64,000 nt of DNA from Celoporthe dispersa (lineage: Eukaryota > Ascomycota > Sordariomycetes > Diaporthales > Cryphonectriaceae), in contig WAID01000013.1 in NCBI GenBank assembly GCA_016584495.1, positions 186,001 to 250,000 of the forward strand, read 5' to 3'. The notes below the pieces were generated by a model. It saw only the letters and a program-made list of their open reading frames with translations, ran no database searches and was not told the origin of the DNA. The first letter of the stretch is position 1; the number at the start of each line of letters is the position of its first letter. Shown piece by piece: positions 37,901-49,529 of the stretch. A program made the translations under genes and the position numbers.

Positions 37901-39034
37901 GTCTCTAGTATCGCAGGTTGGCACACAAAGGGTACTCTATTTTCGGCTCGCTGGGTTTTGTTCTTGTGGGTGGCATCCCGCCTGCTTGCCAGCCAACCCT
38001 CTCGAGAGGCGCTTACGTCAAGCCAGGTATTAAGGGCCCAAGTCATAGCATATAACATGGCATATTAGCCAGCAGTAATAGTAAGTAGTAGGAGGAGGAG
38101 GAGGAGGAGCGGCAAGACATTAGCCGCCTGGGCGCATGGGGGGGCATCATGGGACCTGTCCAGGCTGCTATTCTCAGCCCTGTGGTTGGTGTGTGTGTGT
38201 GTGTGTGTGGTGCCTGCTGTGCCGTTGCCCAGCGGCCCACGCCGACGACACCTCCGTCGGTCCAAGGGTTGGGGAAAATCTCACGGCCACGAGGAGGGAG
38301 TGAAGAAGCACCATGCCGCCCCCAAAATAGGCACGGGCCTTACCACCTCACGCTCACATCCATTACAACAATTTGATCCTTCGACGGCACCCACACCCCT
38401 TCACACACACACACAAGTGCAATGCCCCCTTCCAAGGTCGGTCATAACGGCACTCTTCTGCCGTTGCAGCGTCCTTACGGGTGGCAGCAGCCATAGACAG
38501 TGCTATTTACTATCATTATCATTCTTATTATTATTATTACCACTACTATAGTAGATGACCTCTTTTGTCTGCTGAGCCAAAGACGTGCAAACTGTGGTCC
38601 ACGGATGCGCGCAGGATTCGATATCTGCCATGTCTGTAGATTTGCCCAACAGGCACAGTTTAGTCTACAAAGATAGGCTGTCATACGCGAGCGGGATGTA
38701 TGTAATTACTAGAAAAAAAATTAAAAAAATAATAATGAAAATAATAAAAAATAATAAAGGTGCACCATCATCGTCATGATCACTCAAAATGGTCAGATAT
38801 GACGGTGGTTTCGCTTGTTCTCCTCTCTTTCCCTCTCTCCCGTCTTCTCAGCCCTCAACACGGGGTCACTCATCTTCTCACACACATACACACACATAGT
38901 CCGACGGCTCATGGTCCCTTTGGTGAGCCCAGAATGAGACCGCAGCATCCGCGGTGGATCATGGTCATGACTTCCTCCTTACGGGCACCTGAATTCACTA
39001 ACTGCCCACCCTCTTCTTCTCTCTCGGGGTTCCT

Positions 39035-39071
<37 letters not shown>

Positions 39072-41100
39072 GAGGAGGTCCGAAATTTTGTCTCCCCTTG
39101 AAATTCTAATCCTGCCTGTTTCGTGGTGGTGGCGTCCTGCCTGAGACATCTTGCCAGCTCACACATCCACCACCACCACCACTACGACACATTTCCCTGA
39201 GCTGGCAACTGTAATGAGACCATGCTCACCTCATCAGCGATCCGGAGATTCAAGCTCATTCCCCTCCCCCACTAGACCAGAGAATAGTGCTCACTCGGAA
39301 CTCAGTCACTCACTCTCACCTGATACGAGCCAGCAAAGAAAGAAAAGAAGACAAAAAAAACATGTCCAGACAGATGGCCACAAAGGGCCGGGGAACCAAT
39401 CGATTCTCCTGATCCCCGGTCTGAGTCAATAATAATCACATCACATGGTGCAAAGTCCAGGCGCCATAGAAAATTGAAAGAGAAGAGAGAAGAAAAAAGA
39501 AAGAAAAAAGGGGAAGGGAAAAAAAAAGAGAGGAAAAAATTACCCAGACACGTAGCAGACCCAGCACCGGACGGAGTGATATTCATGCTAGGAAGCGAGC
39601 AGATCGCAGGTACTCTCTCTACCTCCCGATTTGGTACCTCCTGCATCTGTCCTGAGGCGACTGCCAAGAAGAACAAGAAAGAATAAAAAAAGGTCATGTG
39701 TCGCTCTGCCCCCCCGTTATGCGTTGGCATCCCATCCGTAATAAGAGGCCCAACCAACCCCCGCGGATACCGTCTTTCAGCGGGGCAGTGTCACCCATCA
39801 TCCACTACGGTGCTACCACAGCACATACCTACAGAGAAGGACGCCCATTTGCTGATATTTTTTTAAAAAAAAAAAACATCACAATCATAAGTAACAAAAG
39901 CGCCGAAAAAGGAGAAGGTAACCTGATGCTCCCTTGACCTACAAGGGAAAGAGAGAGAGAGAGAAGAAGAAGAAGAAAGGAAGAGGGAGAGGAGGCGGGA
40001 GCAGGTGAGCGGGTTCGTCTCACCCTCTCTCCCAACCCCAGTCTCCGCCACGATATCTTCACTCCTACTTTCAGACAACCCCCCACGGGGGCTGACTGGC
40101 TCACGTCGTGCTGTGCATATTATCATCATCTACTTAGTCTAGGAGAACTAGCCAAACAAACATGGTCGGGATGACCTTTTGCTTCTGAGAAGGAGTAAGA
40201 AGAAGGAGGAGGAGAGAGGGAGGTGTGGGTACGGTACATGGTAAGATATCATCAGCAGTGGTGGTAGTTGACCAACAGCAGCAGCAAGAGAGAGGAGGTC
40301 GCCGAGTCAGCCTCGCCTGGTGCCTGGCTTACCCAGCTACCCGTCAGATGACACCCGGCGGCGCAGGCCAAGGCGAGCCTCAATTCGTCTCATCGGGGTT
40401 CGCCACCCATGACCAGGAAGAGATTGGGTCGGTCAGCACGGCACGAACCTCAGCCAAGGAGGAGACGAGACGAGGACGGGGTACGGAGTTTGGGGGCCCT
40501 TATCCTTTTTCCTCTCCCCCCACGTGAGAGGAAGATGGGGCCGGGGGGGTTGGCCTAGAGGAGGAGGAGGGAGTAGGGCTTGTGTAGAGAGACAAGGTCC
40601 CAACCCATCTACATAGTACCACACCACATAGAGTCTGTACTATTGGTATGTACCTGTCATCCATCGTGAGGAATCCCCGAAGAACTTGGCGCACGCGGGG
40701 ACCATGATTCTGAGAAGGAGGGTGGGAAAGAAAGAGAGAGAGGGTGGGGGGGGGGGAGAAAACAAAGGAGGATGAGGAGGGCAGGAAGAGGAGACGGTGT
40801 CAATTGTGTGACAGGATATGAATCAGTGTCATCATGATACCTGACGTTTTGATACGGCAAGGTTCTTTCTTGTCTGCTGTGTGCATGTGAGCATCGTGAT
40901 AATCAGCGTTGGTTGGGTCGCCGTCCCTAATTCCTACCCGCGCGGATCGGATCCTTCAGGATGTCCGCGTGGGCTTGGTTCAACGGCGCGGCAGGGGAAT
41001 TCATGAATTTGACCCAAAATAGGAAAGAAAGAAAAAAAGAATATTAATGATCCTAAATGGATAAATTGTTTTTTTTTTAAAAAAAAAAAAGAAGGTATTA
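34901..41100. other. Gene desert, block 6
   Basis: No supported gene. It holds exact GTACTGTAC/GTACAGTAC elements (36427, 36439, 36765), AGCC repeats at 36665-36686, A/T islands at about 37.43-37.56, 38.70-38.76 and 41.02-41.10 kb, a long TG array at 39.04 kb and many GA/CT tracts. Confidence 0.55.
39036..39070. repeat. (TG)n microsatellite
   Basis: Perfect GT/TG array of about seventeen units. Confidence 0.95.
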
Positions 41101-41766
41101 TTCTGTGGCACTCTGCAGTCGAAAGTTCAGAGTATGATGGACCTGTAAGAGGACATTGATTTTTTTTTTTTTTTGGTTCACGGAAAAATGTGTAGGTGTC
41201 TTCTTCCTTTTTTTTTTTCTTCCCTTTTCTTTCCTTTCCCTTTGTCCCTTTCTCCTTTTTGGGAGGGGATTAAACTAGAAATTGACTGCACGCAGTTTCT
41301 GGACCAAACAGGAGATATACCATGACCAAGGTTGAGGAGGAGGTGAGCTGGCCTGCTAGAGCCTTTTGCCCCCAATGTGTTTCCCCCCCCCCCCCTCCAA
41401 AAAAAAATTAACCTCCCAAAAGACCCCTTGTAAGTCCCAGCGGGTTGAGCCGTTTGCCGCCTAGAAACGGTGCAAGTCGATAGCGCTATTTTGCTACGGC
41501 GTTATGGTACGATAGTGCATGGTACTATGTCATTATAGCAGGCTCACCCCCCCTTTTTTTTTTTGTCTTTCTCTCTCTTCCCCAGCGCACGGATGGGGCC
41601 CCAGTCTGACAGTAGCAGTACTACGGTTACCGTATTACAGCACTATTAACCACTATGATGTAGGACAACGCATAGCACGTACAGGGAATAATACCTTGTA
41701 TAATGATATGAGCCAGCCAGCCAGCCTAGCTGACTCCACGTCATCATCTGATCTCCGCCACAAACG

Positions 41767-41768
<2 letters not shown>

Positions 41769-41797
<29 letters not shown>
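41769..41797. repeat. (CT)n microsatellite
   Basis: Perfect CT array of about fourteen units. Confidence 0.95.
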
Positions 41798-41800
<3 letters not shown>

Positions 41801-42041
41801 TCCTTCGTCCTGTCGATCATGTGGAAGGAGAGAAGGGGGAAAGCCCTACCTCCTCGTACAGACGCCAACGAATCGAGGAATCACCGCCACCATCCCCTTG
41901 CTCACCGTCATTCATCGGATTACGCGAAGCGCTCTCTCTCTGTGTGTGTGTGTATGTCTCGCTTTTTTCTTTCTGACCCTGGCTCTCTGGTTGGCTGTAG
42001 GTCCAGGTCACGATCATTCCGCGATGATGACGAAAGAAAAA

Positions 42042-42085
42042 GACACACACACACACACATGGAGAGAGAGAGAGAGAGAGAGAGA
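42042..42085. repeat. (CA)n(GA)n compound microsatellite
   Basis: CA array, a TGG break, then about twelve AG units. Confidence 0.9.
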
Positions 42086-43259
42086 CAGGCTCTCATTGCA
42101 GTACGGGAGGAGGAAACGCAGCTGCCCGTTGGCTGTTCTCTCGGAAGATTCTCAGGGTGCTTCTGGAGAAATTCCATGACACGTCAAACTATCAGAGGCG
42201 CATCATGTTGTACAACACTGTGCCAGCCAACTCCATACACACAGACGCGGGACAGAATACGATGGTAGGTCAGAGGTAGGGGTGTGTGTGTGTGCACAGA
42301 GGAAAATAAGAGTTTATCTTCCCAAGAAGAAAAAACTTCACTCTTTCTTTTTTTCTTCATTTTTTTTCATGCAATTTTATTAGATTGGTAGCCCCTTCCT
42401 CCGTTTCTGACTCTCCTTTGGTTACAAGGCAGCCCGCCGTCTCTTGTGGCACACCAGCTGGGCGTTTCCTCCTGCTTCTGCTGCTGCAACGTGGCACAAG
42501 ACTACAACGCCGGCAATATCCCAAACCTTTGTTTTTCCTGCGATGATTTTTTTTTTCCTTCCGCTTTGGTACTGAGTCGCGAAAATGTTAACGTGATGGG
42601 GGCTGGTCCACCCACCCTTCTTCTCGGGTGCAATCAAGCCACAGCCATGCAGGCAGCCACACGTTTAGGTCCCCTCAGCGCCAGGAGAGCATTACGGCCG
42701 GACTGTCTATTTTTTCCCTTCTTCCCCTTCCCTCTTCCTCCATCAACTTGAGACTCGATACGAACGGACGGGAGTGAGAGAGAAAGAGAGAGACACTAAT
42801 CAAGCTAGGCTTCCCCCCCTAACCGTACACTATCTATGTCCATGCAACGGCGCACAAGTGACGGAAGAGGAACGGGGAGAGGGAAAAAGGGGAGGGGAGG
42901 AGGGGTACCGAAAGCTACGAGATCATATTGCAGGGAACCAATGACACAAGGTTCACACTCAGAGACACACAGCATCCAAGTTCCCCAGATTCCGGGACTT
43001 GGCCATGGAAGCACAGCAGCGCCAGCCAGCCAGCAGCAGGGGACCCGACCAACAAGTGTTGGCTCGCTAGACAGATACAAGGGCTGTTCTTGCTGCTGCT
43101 GCTGCTGATGATTATGATGATGTGGTGAGCACACAGACAGAGAAAGACGCAAGGGCGGCAAAGACAAGGCTTGTCGGGAGCGCCGCCTGGATGAGCAAAT
43201 ACGGTGAGATAATCTTGCTGCAAGAAGCCGGTCTTATGACTCTGTGGCACTTTTTGGGG

Positions 43260-43261
<2 letters not shown>

Positions 43262-43292
<31 letters not shown>
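43262..43292. repeat. (TG)n microsatellite
   Basis: About fifteen GT units. Confidence 0.95.
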
Positions 43293-43293
<1 letters not shown>

Positions 43294-44300
43294 ACAAACA
43301 TCTTGAACCCCGGTTTCCCCCTGCATGCTCCTGCTGGGTCTAGGAAGAGGAGGTGGATGACAGAGATGGTGGTCTCGTACTCACTCTCTCTGTCTTTTTT
43401 TTTTCTTATTCCTCCCCTCCGGTTTCCTTTTCTCTTTACCGACCTCTCTTTCTCCTTCCCTTACCTGTCACTTGTTTGGTCCCGGCGATCTGGTTATCAC
43501 ATAGTACAGCGCGTTTGGGGTGGGTGCTGCTGCAAGGGGAAACGAGCAGAGAACAGGACCAGCCAGCCACTTACTGTGGCAGGGCCCTGGTGGCTGATGT
43601 AACCAGGTAAATTTTTGCCTATCTCTTTCCCGAGACTAATACCCATGTCTCCTCTCTCTCATCACAGGCTGGAAGCCCAACATGGGATTTTTCTCGCACT
43701 CTGGGGTCGACTCATGGTTTTGTCTAAGCCCATGAAGCGGAAGAGGCACGGAGGCGACGTGAGAGGGGGGCGGGGCGTCACAGGGGCGCTGAGACAGGAT
43801 GAAGAGGAAGCTTTCCTTCTTCCCTCTTCGACCTGCCTTCCGACAGAGTCCGATGCGGCTCGACCTGCCCAATGAATCTCAACCCCAGACAGACAAGGTG
43901 AGATACAATTCTTTGGTTCAGGTCAAAGACCCTCCACCGTACCTGTGGCTGCCGACCAGCCTTTCCCTGGCTCGCTTCAGCGATGCATCACGCCATCTTG
44001 ACCCAAAGGGGGCGGCGCCCGTCCTCACTTAACCTCCGCCATCGTGGCACAGTGCTGAACCAAAAGCGTGGCACGAGCATCAGTTAGGCCAATTCTGCGA
44101 GCCCGCAAGCGAAGCCTGGGGTGGCACGACATGGCGAAGTGGGTGGGGGAAGGAAGAAAAAGGGGGATCCCGTCAGACCCTCCGCCATATGCTCTGATTA
44201 TCATGTTGTTGTTTTTTTTCTCGTCCTTTTCCCCCCTCTCCTTGTACCCCGTCCTCGAGATTGGGTGATCTGTGTCTATGTGTGAACTTCTGTAGGGTGT

Positions 44301-47300
44301 CACTGCAGCACAGGAGCAGCCTCACATCGGACCATCGAATTGTGCGTGGGGGGAGGGGGGAGGGGCCGTAGAGAGTGCGAGAGGGGAGGGAACGGGGGTT
44401 TGGAACCTAAGGATCGTCGGAGAAGAGGCGTTCTCCGCAGAGTGTGTTGCACTACACATCTCGGAGCCGGCCCATGGGCCTGGAATCATGGTTTTGAGGG
44501 GCGATGGCAGCGCTCGGACAATGCTCTGACGCCCCTCAGCCTGCTCTGGTTCGAGACATTGGGAGGTTACTTTTCTGTGTGCTGAAGGAATGCAGTGTTT
44601 GTGCAGACAAATCACCTGTCCTGGTGACTAACTATTTAGGTGCTCGGTGACCAGGCAGAGATTGACATCATGACACATGGAATTATGCTGAGCCTGGAAT
44701 CGGTGATGACCTCAAACTGGACATGGCAGGGCTTACGGTGAGAGAAGGGAGATGAGAGCAGAGAGGGGAGGGCTCCGAAGGCAGTAGAGAAGGTGCTTGT
44801 GCCACCAGCCCACCTCCAGCATGACTCCCATCCTGTGTAAGGATCACTGAGACATCATCTTTTAGAGTTGTGCTGGCATGTAAGACCAGTACGACCTCGT
44901 AGCCAGGCTTTGACCTCATGTGACTTTGCCCATCTTCTGACCGCTTATGGCTGGCCGAGGAACTTTTCTACTTCTTCTCTCTCCCCCTGGGTTCCTAGTG
45001 AACAAGCACAAGTGTCCGCCTGGTAAAGGCAATACCTAATTAGTCGGTGAGCCAAGGATCTGCTGGTCTGCATTGGGATCAGCGGTCTCTGGGCTCGGCA
45101 GGTGAGCTTGGGTAGGAGGCTTTTGGACTTCTGGCGACCACCTCGCCTCAGACACTCAGCATGTTGAACATTGGCGAGTAACAGAGCAGTCGGTCCTTGT
45201 ACTTGCCCGTAACACGGACGGGGCGGGGGTGCAAAGTCTGTACCCCAGATTCTGACAGAGCTGAAGAGAAAGAGAGAGTAACCGTGAGCAGGCAAGACAC
45301 CACACAGAGCAGCCATGCCCGGGTGGAGGAGATATCCTGGAACTTGAAACGGTGGACAGCGTTTACAAACTCCCGAGGAACAACTGCCTGGGCAGTCTCG
45401 GACAGGAGGATGATCATTCGGGACTGAGTTCAGCCCTTGGGTCAGCCTGGAGCTGGAGTACCTGGCTGGTGGGAGAGGGAACTCAAGGCAACACAGGTCT
45501 CGTCAGCCACCAGAAGAAAAAGAAAAGAAACACGCTGGGGATGTTCAGGAGACGGAGAGGGGTCTGAGACAGAGAATGCTCACAAGGGCGGCAGAGTCTG
45601 ACTGTGTAGAATTGGGGGCAAGAGAAGAACAGCACCAGAAAGAATTTATCCAGCAGCCTGATCTCATTTCCCTCCTTAGCATCCTCACAAGACTTGGACG
45701 GTCAGTTACCTCGCAACCTTCCACACACAACAACGTCGCGCCAGTGGGACGGACAAAAGAAACTCTGCACAGGTGACATCGGCCGTCCTACTTACTTACT
45801 GGAGGGCCCGGACATAAGCGAGCGTCGTGCTTGCAGGGTGACGAATCTTACGACGGTCCGGGCCTTGATACGCCGTGCCAGTGGCGGGACCGACTGGCTG
45901 GGTGGGGGAGGAAAGAAGGGGGGAGGGGAGGGGATATCGCGTCTGACGGCTCTCGTTTCATGAGATGGATCATCTGGTTGAGAGACAAACTCTGGAAAGA
46001 GAGAGAGAGAGAGAGAGACAAAAGGAGAAGGCGATGATAGCCGAGCAGAAGATAGGAACCAGCCGAGAAGCCCCATCTTCCGCAGCCCCCAATCTCTGCC
46101 ACTAAATTACAGGAGGAACGGGATGATCTCTGGCAGGCCGGTAGATCCGGATATTTAGGATATCCGTGTGTATAGACGTCAGCCTGTGTCTCGTGACCTT
46201 TATCCGGCATGGAGTACTGTAGAGAGTCTGGTGTTGCTCCCTGACCCATCACGAGATGAAAAGCCACTCCTTCAGGTCAGCAGGGATATCTTCTTCAATA
46301 GGAATTGGTCCGGGCCACCCAGATTATCCTCTCGTTCATGCCTCCCTCCCTCCCTCTTTTCTTCTCCTCCCTCCCGTCTTACAAAGAGGCAAGCCAGAGC
46401 CTGTGAGATTGTTGGCTGAAATCGGCGTTCCAAAGGAGGGGGTGTGAGTTGTTCAGCCAGCGCACATCATGTCACATGTGTTTTAGTATCACACAGCGAG
46501 CTCCACACAGGGGGACGAGAAAGACGGTACGAACGCCGACCATGCTACGGTACAATGCACCCCAGAAACTCCAGATCGTCGTACTTAGTAATTGCAACCT
46601 CGCCTAACTGTTGCGTCCAATGAGTAGCTGAACAGACCAAGAGTTGGAAAAGAAAAAGAAAAAATGGGCCATAATGATTGTATTGCTGTTCCTCTGACGC
46701 CAACGTGTCAGCCGTGGGGGAGCTGAGATGATCATGTTGTGCAGATCAGCGCAAAGTAGCATTTGTATATACTGAAGTGGTTCTGGAGGATGGTGTGGAT
46801 GGGGATTTACGTGAGCGCTCGTCACAACTTGTGAGTATGTTTGGCTGATCATATTACCATTCTCAAGAGCAGAATTGTCATACCTAAGGGAACTGAGACA
46901 TCTCAATGCAAGAGAGAGAGAGAGAGGAAGAGCAAAGAAGAAAGAAGGAAAGCGGGAAGGAAAAAAAAAAAAGATACGTCCTAATCTGACGACGCGCCCT
47001 CATCCAGTCTGAGTCCCATTCATCCTGACCGCTATTCTGCAGCATTGAATGTCTCTCATGCATTTCCTCGGCTGTCGTCATCTCACAAGCAACGATGTCT
47101 GCAAAAACCAGCATGTAAATGCAGACCAGCTTGGATATGCGAGGGTACGTTAGCCGGCGGGTGACAGCGCCTCGCGTCCCGACTCTCCGGGTGAATGCCA
47201 TAGTATCTCGGTTAAACCTAGGAGAATTTGCTTCTTCTTTCTTGTTGCTGGAGTTGCTGTGAGAAATAGAATGAGCGGAGCAAGAAACCCTGCAGTTACT

Positions 47301-49529
47301 ATTGCTTATAGCCAGTCGCCTAGACGGCCGTCACCGTCCGGAGTGCGCACTACACCCTCTCTCTGACCCCCCACGGGGGAAGGAATCCCAACGAGGGGGG
47401 GCGAAGGGTGGGTTGGACATCTTACAGAACATGCAGGTTGGCAAAGATGAGGTGGGCTGAGGCCAGCTACATAGGACAAGGGCAAGAGAGTCCAGATTTG
47501 CTCACCTCCCTGGACAGAAAAAGGATTATTGTCGGTCCAACTGATGGACGGGACGCACATCCTCGCCTCAATTCATCCGCTCCCTGGGTTACCAATTGGT
47601 GGGAGAGATGGAAAGAGAGAGAAAGGACAAGGAAGACGCGGAGGGAGGGGGTGCGGAACCCCCCTTGCACATTACCAGGGGGGGGCGGATGGGGAGGACG
47701 AGAAGAGAGGACTGGGAGGGTGTGAGCATGCCGCATGTCCTGCAGCCGGTCTGAAGATTGACGCTGCACGTGGTGGCCCTTTTGGAGGGTGAGAAAACCC
47801 TTTTGGAAACCGGTCAGGGGATACTTTTTCAAACCCGGTCATCCCTCACCACCACGACGAACAGGCACGGGTGGGAGTGCGACCCTGACCACACCCACCC
47901 CTCCACCGTTTCTTTTTCCTTTTCTTCTTTTTTTATTTTGAGTTGAGCCGCGAATGGGACTTCTCCCCGGACTCCGGCTCACTAAGCTAACCGGATGCGC
48001 GGGGAGAGAGACAGAGAGAGGGATCTCACGTGGGGTGGATGTGTTCGTGAATTGTCCCGGGCCCGATGTGCTGGGTGCGAGTGAGCTTCGGGGTGCTGAC
48101 TTGTCAATCTCTGACTGGAGGCTTAGCCGTTCATTGGATGTCGCTGTTGCTGCTGCTGCAGTCCTTTGCTTGTCTTGTCACGCTGCAGGCACCTGCAGGC
48201 ATGGGATGGGGAACCGAGACGCTCACATGTGACAGATGCTAATACCTGTAACTAGTGTTGAGGTACTCCAGGCGGAAGAGACGATGTGATCTTCCCGTGG
48301 GTTACCCAGAGTTGACACACACCTCTCGCCCGCTGGAGGGAAGAGATGCATCATTTCCCGGGAGGTGCCGGCGAGGACTCCCAACTGCGGGCGCTGTTCC
48401 CATACGCGGCTGAGTCCAGAGGAGGAGAGAAGAAAAAAAAAAAGAAAAGAGAAGGATCGCCAGTCTCGGTGTGACATATCGCGAGCGGATTTTGAGGAAC
48501 AAAGGATCAAGAGATTGCCCCTTTTCGTGATTGGCTATGCTTACGGACGAAAAGTATGCATCCTGGACAGAGCGGGCACGAAGCAAAATGTTGGGAATTG
48601 TGCATGTGAGGAGAACACCCGATGCGACCATGTCGACATCTCCTTAGCTTTGTTTACCCACCAATACGCCTTGCTTGTCTGTCCTCCCCGGGAGTGCTGT
48701 GTCTCGGAGAGAGCATCCAGGTCACGATTACTCACTCGTAATTGAAATGACATTGATGATATCCTGAACGTGGGCTGACCGGCGGAATGGACAGACCGCC
48801 TGCGAGACACTTTGAAAGATCAGCATTGTGATACCACACCATGAGATATATGCATGCAAGCCACTTGCAAACCGTGGGGGTCTCCTTCATAGCCCATACC
48901 TAAGCAACGAAGAGATATTCTCCCGAGGAGTTGTCTTCCCTCGCCTGCGGACCATCCACGAATCCCAAGCATACGGTACTGATTTGTGCATGTGCATCAG
49001 CTGTAGTAGGTTCTAGACCACATAGTCTGCGCTGTAGGACCCATGGGACCATCACACTGTACAACATGAATCATTCGTTATTCGCTGTAAAGTAAGTCGG
49101 GGCTGATCTGTCTGGAATCCGTGGACACTGCGTTCCCGGGCAGCTCATTTGATCTTGTAGGGACCTCGAGAGGAGATGGGACGGGTCTGTAGTCTGAGCA
49201 ATGTGTAAAGTAGTTATTACCTCAAGTCAATTCTGAAGTAGGAGGCATGAAGCGTAGTAGGAGGTTCATCATATGTGGTTGGCTGTGAGCCACGGCTACA
49301 GAGTATTAAAGCAAAAGCTGCGCAAGGTACCTTTATCCGCCTCTTGGAAAGATTGGGAGGGCGCGGTGATAATCGCGATAGTTGTCATGTCCTGTAATTG
49401 CCATTCTTCCTGGCTAAGATGTGTAGTCGCAGCAATACTATAAATTGACGAGATTCGTGAGTGCTGGTCACAAACCTGCTCCTTCCACCTTACATGCGGT
49501 GTCAATGACACGAGACCCTGCGTGGCCTG
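44301..49529. other. Gene desert, block 8
   Basis: Last part of the long desert, on the 3' side of the CHY zinc-finger gene. Low-complexity density falls. Small frames such as 45148-45417 (minus, with one hydrophobic segment) and 46884-47201 (minus) exist, but nothing in them is recognisable. A GA array lies at about 45999-46018 and a G-rich tract at 44345-44362. Confidence 0.5.

Larger units (their letters stand above)
41101..44300. other. Gene desert, block 7
   Basis: No supported gene. CT, CA-GA and TG arrays, T- and C-runs near 41.16-41.40 kb and an A/T island at about 42.30-42.39 kb. Confidence 0.55.
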
